From the NCBI GenBank assembly GCA_041738715.1, contig JBGSPI010000132.1, positions 86,769 to 150,768 on the forward strand: a stretch of 64,000 nucleotides of DNA, given 5' to 3'. The stretch is from Chamaesiphon sp041738715. Lineage in GTDB: Bacteria; Cyanobacteriota; Cyanobacteriia; Cyanobacteriales; Chamaesiphonaceae. The position numbers and the translations under genes are program-made. Below the pieces are notes generated by a model, which did no database searches, had not been told where the DNA came from, and saw only the letters and a list, made by a program, of their open reading frames with translations. Below are positions 1 to 8,914 of the stretch, one piece after another. The number at the start of each line of letters is the position of its first letter. The stretch's first letter is position 1.

Positions 1-33
1 CAACTTTCAACTTTCAACTTTCAACTCTCAACT
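1..33. repeat. Heptameric tandem repeat (TTTCAAC type)
   Basis: The window opens with about four copies of a 7-bp unit, TTTCAAC, the last ones slightly degenerate. It lies immediately beyond the stop codon of the DsbA-like gene. The same unit recurs at 10496-10541. Short heptamer arrays of this kind are common between genes in cyanobacteria. No function can be read from it. Confidence 0.8.
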
Positions 34-45
34 GCTCCCTTTCCC

Positions 46-915
46 CTAACCTCTAACCCGTGCTAAGGCTTTCTCGAAATCAGCGACAGTAGCAGCACCG
101 GAGATAACTTCTCCATTGATGATAAATGTTGGTGTAGCATCAATACCGAGATCTCTGCCTAGTTTAAAATCTTTGACGATCGCGGCATCGGCAATTTGAC
201 GATCGGCGTTAAATTTATTGAGATCTAATTTTAGCTTAGTTGCTGTTTCTAGATAGAAAGATTCGCCTAATTTAGCCTGATTGGCAAATAAAGCCTCATG
301 ATATTCCCAGAACTTCCCTTGACGATTTGCTGACCACGCCGCGCGAGCCGCTGGCAGGGCTTCGGGATGGATTTGGGTTAAGGGAAAATACTTATAAACA
401 AGAGTAACTTTGTCCTTATGTTTTGCCATAAACTGTTTGACATTTTGATTGGCAGTCGAACAAAATGGACACTGAAAATCAGAAAATTCAACCATGACGA
501 TTTTGCGATCGACAGCACCCATCACTGGAGAATCGCCAATCAGGGCTTTGGTATTACTTCTTAATTGTTTGAGTTTTTCGGCTTGAGCTTTTTGGTCTTT
601 TTGTTGCTGCTCGATCGCGTACTTTTGTAGTACTTCCAGGATGATTGCTGGATTTCGCCGAATCACTTCGATGATTTGTTTTTCGAGTTGAGGACTGACT
701 TTAGTTTTCTGCGCTAGCAAAATTTGCTTGGCTAGCAGTGGGTCTTCGCTCAAAGGATCGATCTTTATTGATGACGATGATTGTGCTAAGGGGTCAATTT
801 CAAGTTGATTTTGCATAACTTGTGTTCCCGCCTGTGCCGGAAATGATCCCAAAAATAAAGATGACAATACTAAAGATAAAATCGGCAGCCGATACACAGC
901 AAGGAAATACTTCAT
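46..915 (-). CDS. DsbA-like thiol:disulfide oxidoreductase, secreted
   Basis: 289-residue protein of the DsbA/thioredoxin fold that probably makes or shuffles disulfide bonds in exported proteins. Residues 1-29 form a signal peptide ending in an AQA-like cleavage site. A charged, probably helical spacer covers about residues 55-125, and the thioredoxin-like domain follows with the catalytic pair C149-P-F-C152 in FSDFQCPFC. A cis-proline candidate lies in IDATPTFIING near residue 262. This architecture is known from periplasmic DsbA/DsbG-like proteins with an N-terminal helical segment. A second thiol oxidoreductase follows on the same strand about 250 bp upstream of its start, but repeat DNA separates them. 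No DsbB or VKOR partner is in the window. The fold is confident; the partner and direction of the redox reaction are not. Confidence 0.9.
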   Translation of the reverse strand: MKYFLAVYRLPILSLVLSSLFLGSFPAQAGTQVMQNQLEIDPLAQSSSSIKIDPLSEDPLLAKQILLAQKTKVSPQLEKQIIEVIRRNPAIILEVLQKYAIEQQQKDQKAQAEKLKQLRSNTKALIGDSPVMGAVDRKIVMVEFSDFQCPFCSTANQNVKQFMAKHKDKVTLVYKYFPLTQIHPEALPAARAAWSANRQGKFWEYHEALFANQAKLGESFYLETATKLKLDLNKFNADRQIADAAIVKDFKLGRDLGIDATPTFIINGEVISGAATVADFEKALARVRG

Positions 916-969
916 CTTTATTTTTTTAGGTTAATTAAATTACTGAAAATAATCATCATGTTCTGGGTA

Positions 970-1090
970 GATACTTCTCTTAACGGAGAGGCTACTTCTG
1001 CTAAGGCAGAGGCTACGCCAACGGCTCACTTCGGCTCACTTCGGCTCACTTCGGCTAGGCTCAGTGCAAGCCGCTCAGTGCGAGTGTACC
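970..1090. repeat. Palindromic and decamer repeat cluster
   Basis: The gap between the two oxidoreductase genes holds no gene. It contains short inverted repeats (CTTCTCTTAACGGAGAGG and similar) and three exact head-to-tail copies of GGCTCACTTC at 1023-1052. These run into GGCTCAGTGCAAGC, and a related piece, CTTCGCTCAGTGCAAGC, appears inside mutL near 43070. This is dispersed cyanobacterial repeat DNA. Confidence 0.75.
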
Positions 1091-1160
1091 AACCGCTGGG
1101 TAGATGAGTAGACGAGTAGATAGGGAACCATCAATTCTGTATTCCCCTACTCTCTGCCCT

Positions 1161-1682
1161 CTACTTGCGATACTTAAAGTTCATCGGGCCTTTATAACCG
1201 CTTGCCGTAGCGATATCTTTCAGTTCGCGGGTACCAGGAATAAGTTGACCATTAATTAGCCAACTTGGAAACATTTGAATATTCTTTTGTCTACATAGTT
1301 CACGTCGAGAATTCGGCGCATCTTTGGCGCATTCTATGTATGGTAATTTAGTCGCAGCAGTGGCACCAAATAAGGCTTTTTGTTTATGGCAATGGGAACA
1401 CCAATGGGCACCATAAAATTGCGCGCCACTCTTGACTAAATGCTCGGCTAATGCTACTTCGGCTGCACCTGAGACTGTTTCAATCTTGGCATCTATGGCA
1501 ACTTTTCCACCACCATAGCGACGAACTTCAGGTGCAGTTTTGGCAACTAGATGTGCTGATTGTTGGCCAACTTGTTCGCTATCGGTGGCCGATGGATTGG
1601 CTTGAACTGGAAACCCGATAGAGACAGAACTGAGAGAAATGACAATCGCCATCGATGGCAGTGACTTGAATAATCCGAGCAT
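1161..1682 (-). CDS. Thioredoxin-domain protein of the VKOR-associated type, secreted
   Basis: 173 residues with a signal peptide (about residues 1-28) and one thioredoxin-like domain carrying C95-S-H-C98 in GAHWCSHCHKQ. Two further cysteines, near residues 118 and 130, and the pattern FPSWLINGQ match the thioredoxin domain that many cyanobacteria carry fused behind vitamin K epoxide reductase (VKOR). Here the domain stands alone with its own signal peptide and no VKOR transmembrane part. Such a domain would accept or pass on disulfides in the thylakoid lumen or periplasm. It is transcribed in the same direction as the DsbA-like gene. The family assignment is by motif and fold pattern. The electron partner is unknown. 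Confidence 0.8.
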   Translation of the reverse strand: MLGLFKSLPSMAIVISLSSVSIGFPVQANPSATDSEQVGQQSAHLVAKTAPEVRRYGGGKVAIDAKIETVSGAAEVALAEHLVKSGAQFYGAHWCSHCHKQKALFGATAATKLPYIECAKDAPNSRRELCRQKNIQMFPSWLINGQLIPGTRELKDIATASGYKGPMNFKYRK

Positions 1683-1853
1683 TCGATCGATATTTAGTGA
1701 TAGGGGCGAATAAATTAGTGAACAGCAATTAAATTTAGCAGCAAGCTGAAAACTGTTGACTGTTAAAATTTATAAACCATTAATGTCAATCGCACAAGCT
1801 TTTACTAGCTGTTGGATAAAATTCTCGATCAAATGGTATTATATTTAACATTA

Positions 1854-3398
1854 CTAACGATCGAGCCAAGTCAGATCTGGATAATTAATTCGTGCTGCGG
1901 GACTGAGTGCGGCTAGTACTTGTTTGCCATAACTGCGTTGGTTGATCCGGTTGTCAAAAATCGCCACGACACCTTGAGATGAGCGGATGGGATCGATCGC
2001 GCGGTGTAAAATGCGTAAGCCAGTCGGTAGTAGATATAGTCTGAACCAGTCCTGCTTTTGTTGTTTATAAGAACTTACCTTGGCAGCAACGAGGGGATCT
2101 TCGAGTGAGGGAATTGGTAGTGTCGCGATGATCATCAAGTGGGGTGTGGGCAAACTGTCTTGATGATCTTGCCAAAATTTCCAGCCGGAAATGAGGATAT
2201 TTGAATCATTCAGGTCGGTCTGTTCGACTTGGATTCGGCTACCCCATTCAGCGGCGAGAATGGCCGCTAGTTGGGCTTGGAGCGGGGTATCACTGACGAG
2301 AATAATGACGAATTTCGGTTGCCGTTGAGTGATGTGAAGTAACTGTTGAATTTCCGTTACTAAGATCGGTTGAAATTTTGGTGTATTGGGCATCGGCATC
2401 CACCGGGGGATGTAGAGTTGAAATAAATCAGTTTGGCGATTGAGTGAAAACTTAACTGAAGTTATTTCTTCTAAGCCTAGTTCTTGTCGATAACCGATCG
2501 CTTCATCTGTGATGTCTACGGCACTGGTAATCAGCACTGTGGGCTGACGTTGCCAAATTGGGGCGAGTTGACTAATGGAGTTACTAGGGGCAATCTTGAG
2601 GGTGAATTTACCATGAGGGCGATCGATTGTTGCCCAGATAATTTGGTCTACTGGGGCTGATAGTTGTTGCTGAAATTTCAGCCAATTTGGTGGTAAATTA
2701 GGCGAAAATAAATCAATGATTAACTCGATCGTCGATCGCTCGATCGGGTCTAGTAGATAACAATTGTAAGGATTATCGGGACGTTGCCATAGGGTTTCGA
2801 GTAACTGAATTTTGGCGTGTCCGATCTTTTCCCATTTCGTCGGGGGTTGGCTCAACCGGAGATCGTGCCAATCTTGGGGTTTGAGGGTGACTGTCAGTAA
2901 TTCTTGGGCTAAATTTTCTAAATCGTCAGCACCATCAATGATGGTAGGGCTGTTCTTGACTGGCGGAGATGTGAGTTGGCGATTCAGCCAGGAGCCAGGA
3001 TCTGTCACCCACAACCCATCAAAGTGAGGATCTGGCGGCTCGGTACCAGTATAGATCTGGCGGCTGGTTGCACCCAGCAATTGCTGAAGTTGCGGCAGTT
3101 CAGTATTGACTAAATGAGCTTGAAAAGCTGCTGGAATCACAATGGTGACAGGATCATCCCAAATCAGCGCGGGAATTAAATAACTTAATCGATATTTGCC
3201 CACCAGCCGATGAGTAGCCACTCCTGTCTGGATCAAGGCAGATTTGGACATCCGCAGTGCCCGCGCCACCAAGCGCGTCATCGTCAGATAATGAGGCCAA
3301 TCAGCGATACTGTAAATATTGTCCGCACAAGTTCTATTTTGCTGACGGAGCAAATCGCGGAGAATGGTGTGGGCGGTAACTTCGATCGATTTCGACAT
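1854..3398 (-). CDS. DinG-like helicase-related protein with degenerate ATPase motifs
   Basis: 514 residues. The C-terminal part, LPTGLRILHRAIDPIRSS followed by GVVAIFDNRI and SYGKQVLAAL, closely follows helicase motifs V and VI of DinG/XPD-type superfamily 2 enzymes. Near residue 67, VGKYRLSYLIPAL stands where DinG has its Walker A loop, but the expected GTGKS/T is lost apart from a GK. Motif II, normally DEAH, reads DGADDL. The protein therefore keeps the DinG scaffold while its nucleotide-binding motifs look eroded. It may be a non-catalytic relative or a cyanobacterial branch with altered motifs. It stands alone between divergent neighbours; the ATG at 3398 gives a plausible start. Assignment as a DinG relative is fairly sure; activity is not. 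Confidence 0.75.
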   Translation of the reverse strand: MSKSIEVTAHTILRDLLRQQNRTCADNIYSIADWPHYLTMTRLVARALRMSKSALIQTGVATHRLVGKYRLSYLIPALIWDDPVTIVIPAAFQAHLVNTELPQLQQLLGATSRQIYTGTEPPDPHFDGLWVTDPGSWLNRQLTSPPVKNSPTIIDGADDLENLAQELLTVTLKPQDWHDLRLSQPPTKWEKIGHAKIQLLETLWQRPDNPYNCYLLDPIERSTIELIIDLFSPNLPPNWLKFQQQLSAPVDQIIWATIDRPHGKFTLKIAPSNSISQLAPIWQRQPTVLITSAVDITDEAIGYRQELGLEEITSVKFSLNRQTDLFQLYIPRWMPMPNTPKFQPILVTEIQQLLHITQRQPKFVIILVSDTPLQAQLAAILAAEWGSRIQVEQTDLNDSNILISGWKFWQDHQDSLPTPHLMIIATLPIPSLEDPLVAAKVSSYKQQKQDWFRLYLLPTGLRILHRAIDPIRSSQGVVAIFDNRINQRSYGKQVLAALSPAARINYPDLTWLDR

Positions 3399-3714
3399 TA
3401 TGGTTGCTGACAGTCGCTCCAGAGCTAAATCTCGATCGACAATCGAAATTGAGTAGAGTGTTGACTATCGATATTGTATAGTCGATTCACCCAAAAACGG
3501 CATCTGGCAAAATTATCAATCCAATACTGGTGAATTGACGATTGTGTATTGACCCCGCTAACGATAGGATGAGAAAGCCGATCCCCAAAATGTTACCTCA
3601 AGTATCGGTATTAACTGTTATGTATCCTATGGACTACTGTCCATTTGTCCACAAAATCGCCCTTCTCTAAATCTGACGAGCTAGTCTCCCAGACGGAGGA
3701 GGCTAGGAGGTTTG
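3399..3714. promoter_or_regulatory. Divergent intergenic region upstream of mgtE
   Basis: 316 bp between two divergent genes, with no convincing coding sequence. It must hold promoters for both. A strong Shine-Dalgarno sequence, AGGAGG at 3705-3710, lies 4 nt before ATG 3715. Because the downstream gene is a magnesium transporter I looked for an M-box (ykoK) riboswitch, but could not line up its conserved blocks. Confidence 0.4.
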
Positions 3715-5061
3715 ATGCTCAGTCGAGAAGGTTTGGATTTATCAGAAATCACCGACTTGAATCAACTCAAGTCAGAGTTAAACAATTTACCAGCGGTAGA
3801 TGTTGGGGATTATATTAGCGAACTGCCCGCAGAACGTCGAGCGATCGCTTTTCGACTGTTAATTAAAGATCGCGCCATTGATGTATTTGAATATCTGCCG
3901 CCGGAGATTCAAGAAGAGTTAATCGAAGCCCTCCACGATACTCAAGTATGCCAGATTATCGAAGCGATGAGTCCCGACGATCGGGTAGCATTATTTGATG
4001 AATTACCCGCTGGAGTAGTTAAACGGTTATTACCCCAATTAAGTTCTGAAGAGCGTCAAGCTACCGCGACAATTATCGGTTATCCCGATGGTACAGCCGG
4101 ACGGGTAATGACGACAGAATATGTGCGGTTGCGCCAGGGTTTAACCGTCGGTGAAGCTTTGGCAAAAATGAAACAAAGCGATCGCGATAAGGAAACAGTC
4201 TACTATGCCTATATCACCGATGATAGTCGGAAATTAAAACAGGTAGTCTCACTGCGCCAACTGGTATTTACCCTCCCCGATACACCGATTACCGATATTG
4301 CTAGCGATCGAGTCATTAAAGCTTATACCGAAACGCCCCAAGAAGATGTCGCTAGACAAATGCAACGGTATGATTTAATTGCGATGCCTGTGGTCGATCG
4401 TGAGGATCGATTAGTGGGGATTGTCACCATCGATGATGTCGTCGATATCTTACAAGAAGAAGCCACCGAAGATATCCAAAAACTCGCGGGGGTTGCGGGT
4501 GGTGAAGATTCCTCCCTGTCCCCACCCTGGGACAAATTACGCAATCGGCTGCCCTGGTTGGTGGCAATTATGGGATTATATATTGGCGCATCGAGTTCGA
4601 TCGCGCCCTTCCAAGAAACAATCTCCAAAGTACCAGTTTTAGCCGTAATTATGCCCCTGTTTTCTAATACGGGGGGTGCCGTTGGTACTCAAGCCTTAAC
4701 TGTGACTATTCGCTCCCTCGGTGTCGGCGAAGTCACCCCCACCGACACCCTCAAAATCCTCGGCAAAGAAGTACTAGCAGGGCTAGGCACAGCTTTGGGG
4801 CTGGGTTTAACGATGATCCTTCTAGGTTTGATTTGGACGGCTCCAAGCGAACGCTGGGTGGCACTGGTAGCAGGATTGGTGATGGCAGCTAATACGCTAA
4901 TTGCCGTAACCTTGGGTACATTGATGCCGATGGGTTTTCAACGGTTAAATTTAGATCCGGCGTTAATTAGTGGCCCATTAGTGACTACACTATTAGACAC
5001 GATCGGCTTTATTCTATTTCTTTCGTTGATCACGATCGGCACTACTGTTTTGCACCTTTAA
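3715..5061 (+). CDS. mgtE: Magnesium transporter MgtE
   Basis: About 448 residues, the full length of MgtE channels. The order is an N-terminal superhelical domain (residues 1-125), a pair of CBS domains (about 135-260, with MPVVDREDRLVGIVTIDDV), a connecting helix, and a C-terminal membrane domain with about five hydrophobic segments (285-449). MgtE is a Mg2+-gated Mg2+ channel in the inner membrane whose cytosolic domains close the pore when Mg2+ is high. The reading frame also has a TTG at 3712, but AGGAGG ends only 1 nt before it, so ATG 3715 is the better start. It stands alone. Family assignment is secure; Co2+ transport is a known side activity of some members. Confidence 0.95.
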   Translation: MLSREGLDLSEITDLNQLKSELNNLPAVDVGDYISELPAERRAIAFRLLIKDRAIDVFEYLPPEIQEELIEALHDTQVCQIIEAMSPDDRVALFDELPAGVVKRLLPQLSSEERQATATIIGYPDGTAGRVMTTEYVRLRQGLTVGEALAKMKQSDRDKETVYYAYITDDSRKLKQVVSLRQLVFTLPDTPITDIASDRVIKAYTETPQEDVARQMQRYDLIAMPVVDREDRLVGIVTIDDVVDILQEEATEDIQKLAGVAGGEDSSLSPPWDKLRNRLPWLVAIMGLYIGASSSIAPFQETISKVPVLAVIMPLFSNTGGAVGTQALTVTIRSLGVGEVTPTDTLKILGKEVLAGLGTALGLGLTMILLGLIWTAPSERWVALVAGLVMAANTLIAVTLGTLMPMGFQRLNLDPALISGPLVTTLLDTIGFILFLSLITIGTTVLHL

Positions 5062-5236
5062 AGATGATAATTTGACATCGATCGAACTGTCGGGGTAACA
5101 TTTAATTATGGGTAGACTGCCCGAATCTTATTAACTCAACAACCTTCAATTATTACTGACTGCGGCTGCTGAACACACAGTCAACCTATCCAAAGATAAT
5201 TGCCAAAACCCATCGCGGTATTGGCAGCAGGTTTTT

Positions 5237-6679
5237 ATGCAGCAGCCCAAGAATACTCAAAGACTCCTCCGCGCTCTCGTTAAGCAAGGATTAGATGTCA
5301 GTTATATCGATCGTGTTTACACAGTCCGACTGAAAGATCGACCCGATGCCCCAATCGCCGAAGTCCTGTTGCCACAGGATTTCCCCATCGAAGGCAAAGC
5401 TTTCAAACAACTCGCCGGATTAACTACCCTCGCCCATCCCGGCGGTGGTAAAGTCACTCGTACCTTTGCAACACCCGATTTCCATCCTGGGGATACTGGC
5501 GTAGCCATTGGCTCCGTCATCGAAACTCAGGGCATGGTAGTCCCAGCAGCCGTTGGTAGCGATATCAACTGTGGGATGCGGCTTCACGTTGTCGATCTCA
5601 GCGTCGAAGATTTCCTCGCCCAGCGCGACAAATTTGTCGAATTGATGAAGGGGGATTATTTTTTCGGGACTCGCGATGTCACGATGACAGCAGCTACCAG
5701 TCGCGCCATGTTTAACGATGGCATTCCTGGCTGGTTGGAGCAGATGGCACACAACCCCATCGGGAGTGTGGCTAAATCCGATTTTGCCCAATTGTGGCGG
5801 GAAATCGATTCAGTCCAATTCCTCGGCTCGATGGCGGGAAATGCCCGCTGGGCACCAAGCGAACTAGTTCCAACAGCCGGATTAGTCCGCGACGGGGATT
5901 TAGGTACGATTGGTGGTGGCAATCACTTTGTCGAAATCCAAGCGGTAGTCGAAGTCCACAACCCGCGCCTTGCTTATCAATCCAATGTGAAAGTTGGACA
6001 ACTAGCGATCGCGATTCACTCCGGTTCCCGTACTGTGGGTAAATATATTGGCGGAATGTGGCGCGACAGAGCTAAATCTGCTTGGTTAAAAGGTTATCCC
6101 TTTCCCAATTCCAATCTATTTTCGCTCTCAACCACTACCAATCCTGACTTAGTAGCTGAGTATTTAGAAGCAGAAGCAACAGCGGCTAATTACGCCTTTG
6201 TCAATCGATTGATTTTGGCTGAATTATTACGGTTGCGATTGCGGCAAGTATATGGCGATCTTACCGCACCATTAGTCTGCGATCTTCCCCACAATCTCAC
6301 TTTTCCCAATCATCAGGGTTGGATTGTCCGTAAAGGTGCTTGTTCCGCCGCAGCAGGGCAATTGCTGATTACACCTGGTTCGATGGGCACACCATCCTAT
6401 CTACTCGCCGGATTGGGCAACCATCGCTATCTCAATTCAGCCGCTCACGGTGCAGGGCGAACGATTTCGCGCTTTGAACTCACCCGTGCGGGGGCAAACT
6501 ATACTGAGTCGGATTTAGGTTTGACAGGGGTAGATTGCATCACGTTACGCTCGGAGCGACGGATTGAAGAAGCTCCAGCGGCGTATAAATTGATCGATCG
6601 AGTTATCGATACCCAAGTAGCCGCCGGAATGGTAGAAGTGGTCGCCAAACTGCGGCCGATTTTAACCTTTAAGGCTTAG
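5237..6679 (+). CDS. rtcB: RtcB family RNA ligase-like protein
   Basis: 480 residues with the metal-binding and guanylylation motifs of RtcB: VGSDINCGMRLH (metal Asp/Cys), GGGNHFVEI, IHSGSRTVG, RKGACSAAAGQ, PGSMGTPSYL and AAHGAGR, whose histidine corresponds to the guanylylated histidine of E. coli RtcB. RtcB joins RNA 2',3'-cyclic phosphate or 3'-phosphate ends to 5'-OH ends using GTP and Mn2+, in tRNA or rRNA repair. The ATG at 5237 fits. No archease or RtcA gene adjoins it. The sequence is somewhat diverged from the E. coli motifs (SRTVG in place of SRGLG), so it may belong to the RtcB2-like branch. Family assignment is confident; substrate is unknown. Confidence 0.9.
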   Translation: MQQPKNTQRLLRALVKQGLDVSYIDRVYTVRLKDRPDAPIAEVLLPQDFPIEGKAFKQLAGLTTLAHPGGGKVTRTFATPDFHPGDTGVAIGSVIETQGMVVPAAVGSDINCGMRLHVVDLSVEDFLAQRDKFVELMKGDYFFGTRDVTMTAATSRAMFNDGIPGWLEQMAHNPIGSVAKSDFAQLWREIDSVQFLGSMAGNARWAPSELVPTAGLVRDGDLGTIGGGNHFVEIQAVVEVHNPRLAYQSNVKVGQLAIAIHSGSRTVGKYIGGMWRDRAKSAWLKGYPFPNSNLFSLSTTTNPDLVAEYLEAEATAANYAFVNRLILAELLRLRLRQVYGDLTAPLVCDLPHNLTFPNHQGWIVRKGACSAAAGQLLITPGSMGTPSYLLAGLGNHRYLNSAAHGAGRTISRFELTRAGANYTESDLGLTGVDCITLRSERRIEEAPAAYKLIDRVIDTQVAAGMVEVVAKLRPILTFKA

Positions 6680-6903
6680 TAGCTCGGGTCTCACGAATCG
6701 AAGGTGGAAAGTGCAGCGACAGCTACGTTTTTCACCTCTACTCAACGTCAAATTTGACCTAGAGTTTTGATGTGAGATGAGTTTAATCTGAGTGTAGAAA
6801 GTGCGCTGCTGGTGTGATAGATCAAGATGCAAACAGCTAGTGGCGAACATTTTGATTAAAACCAGCACAGTGATAAGTTCGGGAGATCTATCCTCATTCC
6901 TTA

Positions 6904-7485
6904 TTACTCGAAAATTCTGCTCAAATCCAAATTAAATCCTGGTAAAATATCCTCACAATTAACCGAAGTTGGAGATTGAATCATTTCAACTTCTGAGCCG
7001 ATGCGGTAGATTTCTACTTGTTTATCTTGAGGATTAATTAGTAAACCTAATCGCACCCCATTATCCCGATATTCCAACATTTTAGCTTGCAGAGTTGACA
7101 GATTATCTGTGCGCGAACGTAACTCAATCACAAAATCTGGTGCTAAAGGGGGAAACTTTTCGCGATCCTCAGTAGATAGCGCGTTCCAGCGAGATAGTTC
7201 TACCCAAGCCACATCTGGCGATCGCTGACTACCTAATGGTAATTTGAAAATAGTAGATGAGCTAAAAACTTTGCCGAGTCTAGTGGTGCGATTCCAAATG
7301 GTTAGATCTGTGCCTAATTCTAGTTCTTTATTTCCACTTTCTCCGCCAACTGGTGACATGACAATGAGTACTCCTTCACTGGTTAATTCGAGCCGATGTT
7401 CTGGATTGGCAATACAAAGCTGATAAAATTGTTCAGGCGTGAGTTGGAGAGTACTGAGATTGAGGGGGATGTGAGCGATAGTCAT
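6904..7485 (-). CDS. Uma2 family (DUF820) PD-(D/E)XK endonuclease-like protein
   Basis: 193 residues of the Uma2/DUF820 family, which is greatly expanded in cyanobacteria and has a restriction-endonuclease fold. The core is visible as SPDVAWVELSRW, then PDFVIELRSRTDNLSTLQAKM, then EYRDNGVRLGLLINP, giving the acidic residues and the strand-helix pattern of the PD-(D/E)XK site. The start ATG at 7485 is preceded by a GGAGG sequence on the minus strand (7490-7495). It stands alone between divergent and convergent neighbours. Biological role is unknown for nearly all family members; nuclease activity is inferred from fold. Confidence 0.88.
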   Translation of the reverse strand: MTIAHIPLNLSTLQLTPEQFYQLCIANPEHRLELTSEGVLIVMSPVGGESGNKELELGTDLTIWNRTTRLGKVFSSSTIFKLPLGSQRSPDVAWVELSRWNALSTEDREKFPPLAPDFVIELRSRTDNLSTLQAKMLEYRDNGVRLGLLINPQDKQVEIYRIGSEVEMIQSPTSVNCEDILPGFNLDLSRIFE

Positions 7486-7668
7486 AAAACCTCCAAACGA
7501 TGGCGACGATCGATTGATGCTGTATGTATATTATGTCAGGTCGAAATCTATCCATCGTGATAATATCGATCGACTAACTGACAAAATTAAACACATCGAT
7601 CGTTGACAACGGGCACTCGATCGCCAATGATGTGCCTAATTCCGATCCCATATCTCCTATTCCCTACA

Positions 7669-8664
7669 ATGACTTGGACGCGCCGACATATACTATCCTT
7701 GGCGGATTTCACCCCACAGGAGTATGATACTGTCCTTCAGACGGCGGCTAGCTTCAAGGAAGTACTATCTCGCCCCGTCAAGAAAGTACCCACCCTCCAA
7801 GGGCGGGTAGTTGCCAATCTCTTTTTTGAATCTTCCACCCGTACCCGCAGTAGTTTTGAATTAGCCGCCAAACGTCTCTCCGCTGATACGCTCAATTTCG
7901 CAGCGGCGACTTCCTCGCTCACCAAAGGCGAAACCATTCTCGATACAGCCAAAACTTATCTGGCGATGGGTGCTGATTTGATGGTGATCCGCCATAAACA
8001 AGCGGGAGTACCGCTAGCAATTGCCACAGAAATGGATCGGATGGGGATGAAAGTGGGGATTTTAAATGCTGGGGATGGGCAACACGAACATCCTTCCCAA
8101 GCATTATTAGATCTCTTAACTATTTGCGGCACAATCGATCGAGTTAATCCGCGATTATCTTTGCTCAAAGACAAAAAAATTGCGATCGTTGGGGATATTT
8201 TACATTCACGGGTGGCTCGCTCGAATATTTGGAGTCTAACTGCTAGTGGTGCCGAAGTTCATCTCGCCGCACCACCGACATTACTCCCTGCCGAATTTGC
8301 TAACTATTGTCAGGTGACACGGGCTGGAATTGATAATTCCCGATTATTTATCCACTGGAAAATCGAACCCGCGCTCAAAAATGCTGATTTTGTGATGACA
8401 TTACGCCTTCAGCAAGAGCGAATGACTGAACATTTATTACCGAGTTTACGGGAATATCATCAATACTTCGGCATCACCAGAGAACGGTTAAAATTATGTC
8501 ATCCAAATGTGAAAATTTTACACCCTGGACCAACTAATCGAGGCGTGGAAATTACCTCAGATTTAATGGACGATCCGGCTTTAAGTCTAATTGCCGAACA
8601 GGTGACAAATGGGGTGGCAATTCGGATGGCATTACTTTATCTGATGGGAAATACGAAAGAATGA
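7669..8664 (+). CDS. pyrB: Aspartate carbamoyltransferase catalytic subunit
   Basis: 331 residues from ATG 7669. It joins carbamoyl phosphate and aspartate to N-carbamoylaspartate, the first committed step of pyrimidine synthesis. The carbamoyl-phosphate loop FESSTRTRSSFELA, the H-E-HPSQALLDLLT block and the C-terminal HPGPTNRGVEI motif are all present. The frame is open further upstream to 7603, but the extra 22 residues are hydrophobic and unlike the family; MTWTRRHILSL is the usual cyanobacterial N-terminus. There is no pyrI regulatory subunit nearby. The pathway partner carA is in the same window at 45856, not in operon. Very confident. Confidence 0.95.
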   Translation: MTWTRRHILSLADFTPQEYDTVLQTAASFKEVLSRPVKKVPTLQGRVVANLFFESSTRTRSSFELAAKRLSADTLNFAAATSSLTKGETILDTAKTYLAMGADLMVIRHKQAGVPLAIATEMDRMGMKVGILNAGDGQHEHPSQALLDLLTICGTIDRVNPRLSLLKDKKIAIVGDILHSRVARSNIWSLTASGAEVHLAAPPTLLPAEFANYCQVTRAGIDNSRLFIHWKIEPALKNADFVMTLRLQQERMTEHLLPSLREYHQYFGITRERLKLCHPNVKILHPGPTNRGVEITSDLMDDPALSLIAEQVTNGVAIRMALLYLMGNTKE

Positions 8665-8747
8665 TGGTTCTACCGAATTTGCTATGCTAGCTTAAACGAT
8701 TGAAATGCCATTGGTTGAGTTCGATCGATATTAATAGAATCAGTATT

Positions 8748-8897
8748 TTAGACTTCGACATGGCTAACTTTAAAGTATCTGACATCGCCAACTTCTCCTT
8801 TCAAGTCACAGTTGATAAGTTGGCGAAGTGTTTCGGTGTAATTTAAGCCAGATTGCCGACAGTGGCGGTCGATCCACCGTGATAGGCTGGAAGACAT
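8748..8897 (-). CDS. Possible small hypothetical protein (49 aa)
   Basis: A 49-residue frame starting at ATG 8897 and divergent from the helicase gene. Its composition is protein-like (MSSSLSRWIDRHC, then LNYTETLRQLINC) but I recognise no family. Near its 3' end a GGAG stands before another ATG in a shifted frame, encoding a 32-residue peptide, so this may be a remnant rather than an intact gene. Low confidence. Confidence 0.2.
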   Translation of the reverse strand: MSSSLSRWIDRHCRQSGLNYTETLRQLINCDLKGEVGDVRYFKVSHVEV

Positions 8898-8914
8898 ATT
8901 TTCAGTAAGTCTTC

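Noticed and set aside
3399..3714. M-box magnesium riboswitch upstream of mgtE
   Set aside because: A GCTAACGATAGGATGAG stretch vaguely recalls the start, but the conserved core blocks could not be aligned.
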